Shown piece after piece: positions 60,602 to 64,000 of a DNA stretch of 64,000 bases (the first letter of the stretch is position 1; each line of letters begins with the position of its first letter). The notes under the pieces were generated by a model. The model was not told the DNA's origin and made no database searches. It saw only the letters and a list, made by a program, of their open reading frames with translations. The stretch lies in NCBI RefSeq assembly GCF_021129175.1, contig NZ_JAJOHV010000068.1, positions 1 to 64,000 of the forward strand, in the 5' to 3' direction. Made by a program: the position numbers and the translations under genes. This DNA is from Chromobacterium piscinae (GTDB lineage Bacteria; Pseudomonadota; Gammaproteobacteria; Burkholderiales; Chromobacteriaceae).

Positions 60602-61330
60602 TTAGGCGGCGGTCATCTGGTAACCGCTGATCTGCGCGCCGGATACCAGCATGTTCAGATACTCGTGCATCGCCTGGTTGAAGGCCATGTCGGTCAGGTA
60701 GTGCTGCAGGCGTTCCTTGACTTCGTCGAAGCCGATCTTGCCGCCGTCGGCGCGCTCGTTCACCTGAATGATGTGGTAGCCGAACTGGGTTTCCACCAGG
60801 TGCGGAGTGATCTGGCCGGCTTCGGTGCTGAACACGGCTTGTTCGAATTCCGGCACCATCTGGCCGCGGCCGAATTGGCCGAGGCTGCCGCCTTGCTTGC
60901 CGGACGGGCAGGTGGAGTGTTCCTGCGCCAGCGCGGCGAAGCGCGACGGGCTGGCTTGCACTTCCGCCAGGATGCCTTCGGCTTTTGCCTTGATCAGATT
61001 GGCTTCCAGGCCTTCGCCCTTGGGCAGCAGGATGTGGCTGGCGACGGCGCTTTCGCCGGCGGAGAAGCGCTCCGGATAGCGCTCGTAGAATTCGCGGCAG
61101 CTGGCTTCGTCGATCGGCTGCACTTCCAGTTTCTGGTCCAGCAGGGCCTGGATGGCTTGCTGCTCGTCGGCGACGTCCAGGCCTTCGCTCTTGGCCTGTT
61201 GCACCAGCAGGGTGTGCAGGACCAGTTGTTGGATCGCGGTATCGCGCGGGCTGGGGGTGTCCGCGTAGTGTTCCAGTTGCGAGGCGATCATGTCTTCGCT
61301 GATTTCGACGCCATTGACGATGATGGTCAT
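60602..61330 (-). CDS. Parvulin-type peptidyl-prolyl isomerase without signal peptide
   Basis: In this 242-residue protein the C-terminal parvulin domain (about 105-205) has ASHILLPKGEG, STCPSGKQGGSLGQFGRGQM and TQFGYHIIQVNER. The N-terminal helical region resembles SurA/NifM-type chaperone parts. Unlike its two neighbours it lacks a signal peptide, so it should be cytoplasmic. I chose ATG 61330; a longer frame from 61357 is less likely. Confidence 0.88.
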   Translation of the reverse strand: MTIIVNGVEISEDMIASQLEHYADTPSPRDTAIQQLVLHTLLVQQAKSEGLDVADEQQAIQALLDQKLEVQPIDEASCREFYERYPERFSAGESAVASHILLPKGEGLEANLIKAKAEGILAEVQASPSRFAALAQEHSTCPSGKQGGSLGQFGRGQMVPEFEQAVFSTEAGQITPHLVETQFGYHIIQVNERADGGKIGFDEVKERLQHYLTDMAFNQAMHEYLNMLVSGAQISGYQMTAA

Positions 61331-61465
61331 GTGATTTTCCTGTGCGGGAGCGGCCATGTCATGGCGTTTCCAATGGGGCTGCCGGCGGCAGCGGTGACAA
61401 GGGCAGGGCGGGCCTGCTTCGGTTGAGCGCGAAGGTAAGCGCGGCGGCGGGCGCTGTCAAGCAAA

Positions 61466-61489
61466 ACGGGGACGGCATGCCGTCCCCGT
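61466..61489 (-). terminator. Palindromic terminator of the upstream parvulin gene
   Basis: A perfect 24-bp palindrome is centred on GGGGACGGCATGCCGTCCCC. On the minus strand it is followed by TTTTG, 18 bp after the stop at 61508. Its core GACGGCATGCCGTC is shared with 42866-42893. Confidence 0.8.
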
Positions 61490-61507
61490 AACGCGCGCTG
61501 CGCAGGC

Positions 61508-62290
61508 TTACTGTTGGATCTGGGCCTTGGCCTTCAGATCGGCGACGTACTTCTCGATGCGGCCGCCCATCACGCGCTGGGTCAGCTGCGGACGGATTTC
61601 CTCGAGCTGCGGCACGTTGCGCTGGGTGCGCACGTCATCCAGCTTGATCACGTGCCAGCCGTACTCGGTCTTCACCGGCTTGGCGGTCACTTCGCCCTTG
61701 GCGAGCTTGCTCATCGCCTCGGAGAACGGCGCGACGAAGGTGCCGGCTTCCTGCCAGCCCAGATCGCCGCCATTGGCCTTGCTGCCCGGGTCCTGCGATT
61801 TTTCCTTGGCCAGCTTGTCGAAGGACTTGCCCTTCTTCAGCGCGTCGATGACGGACTTGGCTTCAGCCTCGCTCTTCACCAGGATGTGGCGGGCGTGGAA
61901 CTGCTTGGTTTCCGGAACCGAGGCCACCAGCTTGTCGTATTCGGCCTTCAGGTCGGCGTCGCTGACCGGATTGGCTTTTTCGTAGTCCTTGATCAGGCGG
62001 TTGGCCAGCGCCATCGATTGCATGTTTTGCAGTTCGGCGGTGAATTCCGGCGACTTGTCCAGCCCCTTCTTCACGGCTTCCTGGCGCAGCACTTCGGCGG
62101 TGACCAGCTGGTCCTTGATCTGGTCGCGGGCCTGCGGGTTCACGCTTTGGCCCTGGGCTTCCATCATTTTGGCCACGGCGTCGACGCGGGCGTCGGAGAT
62201 TTGCTGGCCGTTGACAGTCGGGCCGGCCACGGCGATGGCGCTGCCGGCGAAGGCGGCGACCAGAGCGGTTTGCAGCAAGATTTTACGCAT
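61508..62290 (-). CDS. Periplasmic parvulin-type peptidyl-prolyl isomerase
   Basis: This 260-residue protein has a signal peptide (MRKILLQTALVAAFAGSAIA). The N-terminal SurA-like helical region is followed by a parvulin domain (about 130-230): QFHARHILVKSEAEAKSVID, SQDPGSKANGGDLGW and TEYGWHVIKLDD. It helps fold exported and outer-membrane proteins. It is a close relative of the next gene upstream, with 28 bp between them. Confidence 0.92.
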   Translation of the reverse strand: MRKILLQTALVAAFAGSAIAVAGPTVNGQQISDARVDAVAKMMEAQGQSVNPQARDQIKDQLVTAEVLRQEAVKKGLDKSPEFTAELQNMQSMALANRLIKDYEKANPVSDADLKAEYDKLVASVPETKQFHARHILVKSEAEAKSVIDALKKGKSFDKLAKEKSQDPGSKANGGDLGWQEAGTFVAPFSEAMSKLAKGEVTAKPVKTEYGWHVIKLDDVRTQRNVPQLEEIRPQLTQRVMGGRIEKYVADLKAKAQIQQ

Positions 62291-62318
62291 GTTGTTCTAT
62301 TTCCCGGATGAGGTGGGT

Positions 62319-63107
62319 TTACTGGATTTTGCTCTTGGCGCGCAGATCTTCCACGGCCTTGGCAATGGCTTCTTCCTGCAATTGGCGGGCGATCTGCGGC
62401 TTGACTGCGTCCAGCGGCGGAATCTGGGCGTTGCGGACGTCCGTTACCTTGAACACGTGCCAGCCCAGTTGCGACTGGTAAGGCGCGCCGCTGACTTGGC
62501 CCTTGGGAATAGCCTTCAGCGCTTCGGCCAGCTTGGGCTCCATGCGGGACAGATTGCCCCAGTTCATGTCGCCGCCGCTTTGCTTGGCGTTGGGATCGAT
62601 GGAGCGGGTCTTGACCAGCTCTTCGAATTTGGCGCCCTTCTTCAACTGGGCGATGGCCTTCTGCGCGTCGGCTTCGCTGCCGAGCGTGATCTGGTAGGCG
62701 TGGACTTCCTTGCTGCCGGAGACCTGTGCCGCCATCTCGTCGTAGCGGGCCTTGATCTGGGCATCGCCGACGTTGGCTTTTTCGGCGATGTCGGCGAACA
62801 GAGAATCGCGCAGCAATTCCGCGCGCGCCTCGTCCATGCGCTTGACGAAGGCGGGCTGCTTGTCCAGGCCGCGGCGGGTGGCTTCCTGGAGGATCAGTTG
62901 GCGGCTGACCAGCGAATTCTTCAACTGCTCGCGCAGTTCGGGGCTGTCCTGCACCTTGCCGCCATTGCTTTGCACGACATTGGCGACCGCGGCGTCCAGT
63001 TCGGACTTGTCGATGGAAACGCCGTTGACCACGGCGATCGACTCCGCGGCGACCGGCAGGCTGATCGAGGCTGCCAGCGTCAGGGCGGCGATACGGGAGA
63101 GTTTCAT
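62319..63107 (-). CDS. Periplasmic parvulin-type peptidyl-prolyl isomerase (paralogue)
   Basis: This 262-residue protein has a signal peptide ending near VAAES. It has the same architecture as the downstream gene but is diverged: the first parvulin strand reads VHAYQITLGSEADAQKAI, so the conserved His-Ile-Leu of the active site (HARHIL in the paralogue) is altered, while GGDMNW and LGWHVFKV are kept. It may have more chaperone than isomerase activity. Confidence 0.88.
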   Translation of the reverse strand: MKLSRIAALTLAASISLPVAAESIAVVNGVSIDKSELDAAVANVVQSNGGKVQDSPELREQLKNSLVSRQLILQEATRRGLDKQPAFVKRMDEARAELLRDSLFADIAEKANVGDAQIKARYDEMAAQVSGSKEVHAYQITLGSEADAQKAIAQLKKGAKFEELVKTRSIDPNAKQSGGDMNWGNLSRMEPKLAEALKAIPKGQVSGAPYQSQLGWHVFKVTDVRNAQIPPLDAVKPQIARQLQEEAIAKAVEDLRAKSKIQ

Positions 63108-63127
63108 ATTGTCCCTTTGGTAGAAAT

Positions 63128-63394
63128 TCAGAGTTCTTCTGGTGTCAGGGCGCGAATGGCCAGCGCATGAACGCGGCCGGCCATCAGTTCGCCCAGGGTC
63201 TGGTAGATCAACCGGTGCCGCGCCACGCGGTTCAGGCCGGCGAAGCGCGCGCTGACGATGGTCAGCGTGTAGTGGCCACCGCCGCTCTTGGCGCCGGCAT
63301 GGCCGGCATGCAGCGCGCTGTCGTCCTGGATGTCCAGATGCTCGGGCTCCAGGGCCCGCAACGCGGTTTCCAGCAGTTCCACGGTGCCGCTCAT
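63128..63394 (-). CDS. bolA: BolA-family protein
   Basis: This 88-residue protein has the BolA class II KH fold, with LEPEHLDIQDDSALHAGH, GGGHYTLTIVSARFAGLNRVARHRLIY and the final AIRALTPEEL. BolA pairs with monothiol glutaredoxins in iron-sulfur trafficking. The start overlaps the yciI stop by 4 bases. Confidence 0.93.
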   Translation of the reverse strand: MSGTVELLETALRALEPEHLDIQDDSALHAGHAGAKSGGGHYTLTIVSARFAGLNRVARHRLIYQTLGELMAGRVHALAIRALTPEEL

Positions 63395-63693
63395 GCGGGG
63401 AATACCTGCACGAAGGGCTGGACGTCCACGCTGGCGTAAACGCCGCCGCCCTGGTATGGATCGGCCGCGGCCCAGGCGCGCGCTTCTTCCAGCGACGCGA
63501 ACTCGGCCACCACCAGGCTGCCGCAGTAGCCGGCGGGGCCCGGATCGGCGCTGTCGATGGCGGGCAGCGGGCCGGCCAGTTTCATCCGGCCCTGGTCCTG
63601 CAGCGCGGCCAGCCGCGCGCGGTGTTCGGCGCGCAGCGCGATGCGGCGCTCGAGGCTGCCGGGATGGTCGCGCGCGATGATGGCGTACAGCAT
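63391..63693 (-). CDS. yciI: YciI-like protein
   Basis: This 100-residue ferredoxin-like-fold protein has LYAIIARDHPGSLERRIALR, AGPLPAIDSADPGPAG and SLEEARAWAAADPYQGGGVY, all YciI hallmarks, including the His-Asp pair. Function is unclear in the family; hydrolase activity has been suggested. The yciB-yciI-bolA order with overlapping ends is common in beta-proteobacteria. The ATG overlaps the yciB stop (TAATG). Confidence 0.92.
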   Translation of the reverse strand: MLYAIIARDHPGSLERRIALRAEHRARLAALQDQGRMKLAGPLPAIDSADPGPAGYCGSLVVAEFASLEEARAWAAADPYQGGGVYASVDVQPFVQVFPA

Positions 63694-64000
63694 TATTTCT
63701 TTTCCTCGATGTACTTGGCCAGGAACAGGCTTTGGGCGATCACGAACAGCAGCATCAACCCCATGCCGCCGAACAGCTTGAAGTTGACCCAGACGTCCTC
63801 GCTGAAGTGATAGGCTACGAACAGGTTCAGCGCGCCCATGAAGGCGAAGAAGCCGCCCCAGGCCCAGGTGAGTTTGCGCCACACCGGATCGGGCATCTCG
63901 ATCTGCTTGCCCATCATCAGGCGCAGGCCGTTCTTGCCTGCGAATTCGCTGATCAGCAGGCCGGCGCCCATCACCCAGTACAGCACGGTGGGCTTCCACA
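63693..64000 (-). CDS. yciB: Inner-membrane septation protein YciB (IspZ), C-terminal part
   Basis: The frame is open to the window edge, so the N-terminal part is missing. The visible 102 residues have three membrane helices (VLYWVMGAGLLISEF, LTWAWGGFFAFMGALNLFVA, VNFKLFGGMGLMLLFVIAQS) and WRKLTWAW, typical of YciB. YciB is linked to envelope integrity and septation. Confidence 0.92.
   Translation of the reverse strand, partial: WKPTVLYWVMGAGLLISEFAGKNGLRLMMGKQIEMPDPVWRKLTWAWGGFFAFMGALNLFVAYHFSEDVWVNFKLFGGMGLMLLFVIAQSLFLAKYIEEKK

Overview
The window reads as one contiguous piece of chromosome from a GC-rich beta-proteobacterium, most likely a Chromobacterium-type member of the Neisseriales. 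This is inferred from gene content: a lateral-type flagellar cluster, hopanoid squalene genes, a secreted GH18 chitinase, a YciB-YciI-BolA-parvulin block and many c-di-GMP/PAS signalling proteins. No phage, integrase, CRISPR array or intact insertion sequence was seen. Most genes are tightly packed, with ATGA or GTGA overlaps.

Layout. 1-10.9 kb: the end of a flagellar locus. The tail of fliH, then fliI and fliJ, is followed by fliD-fliS-fliT-fliK-fliL-fliA-motA-motB, the order of lateral (laf) systems with their own sigma-28 and motor. A Crp/Fnr regulator comes next, then flgM-flgN and a FlgJ-like muramidase without a rod-cap domain. fliD and flgM share an 18-bp upstream motif. 10.9-14 kb: an alternating tRNA-Ala/tRNA-Glu array and a cystine-type ABC importer. 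14-19.7 kb (minus strand): a 1605-residue hybrid histidine kinase and a REC-GGDEF regulator. 19.8-24.4 kb: a fourth tRNA-Ala, then hpnC-hpnD-hpnE, an SDR protein lacking the catalytic residues, and a lipoprotein.

24.4-32.6 kb: radA, an ECF sigma factor with a small zinc anti-sigma factor, a Fur-box-controlled DUF2325 protein, an orphan solute-binding protein, an EF-hand-like protein, an ABC1/UbiB kinase and an NlpC/P60 hydrolase. 32.6-38 kb: Lol lipoprotein export, an MscS channel, a FixJ-type regulator, NudB and a nucleotidyltransferase. 38-41.1 kb: a gluconate module (MFS transporter, gluconokinase, LacI-type repressor) with two perfect operators. 41.2-51 kb: a PaiB-like protein, a degenerate trypsin-fold protein, a six-PAS GGDEF-EAL protein, a GNAT gene broken by one stop codon, a second GNAT, a possible MITE and a low-complexity protein behind a consensus sigma-54 promoter.

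51.4-64 kb: an exonuclease/DUF294 pair, a glutamine amidotransferase, a LysR regulator divergent from a metallo-beta-lactamase-fold protein that has lost its metal ligands plus a DsbA-like protein, an S41 peptidase, the chitinase, three parvulin isomerases, bolA, yciI and the truncated yciB.

No clearly new multi-gene system was identified. The best leads are the sigma-54-driven His-rich protein, the Fur-controlled DUF2325 gene, the shared motif of the lateral flagellar operons, and the in-phase triple repeat upstream of the chitinase.
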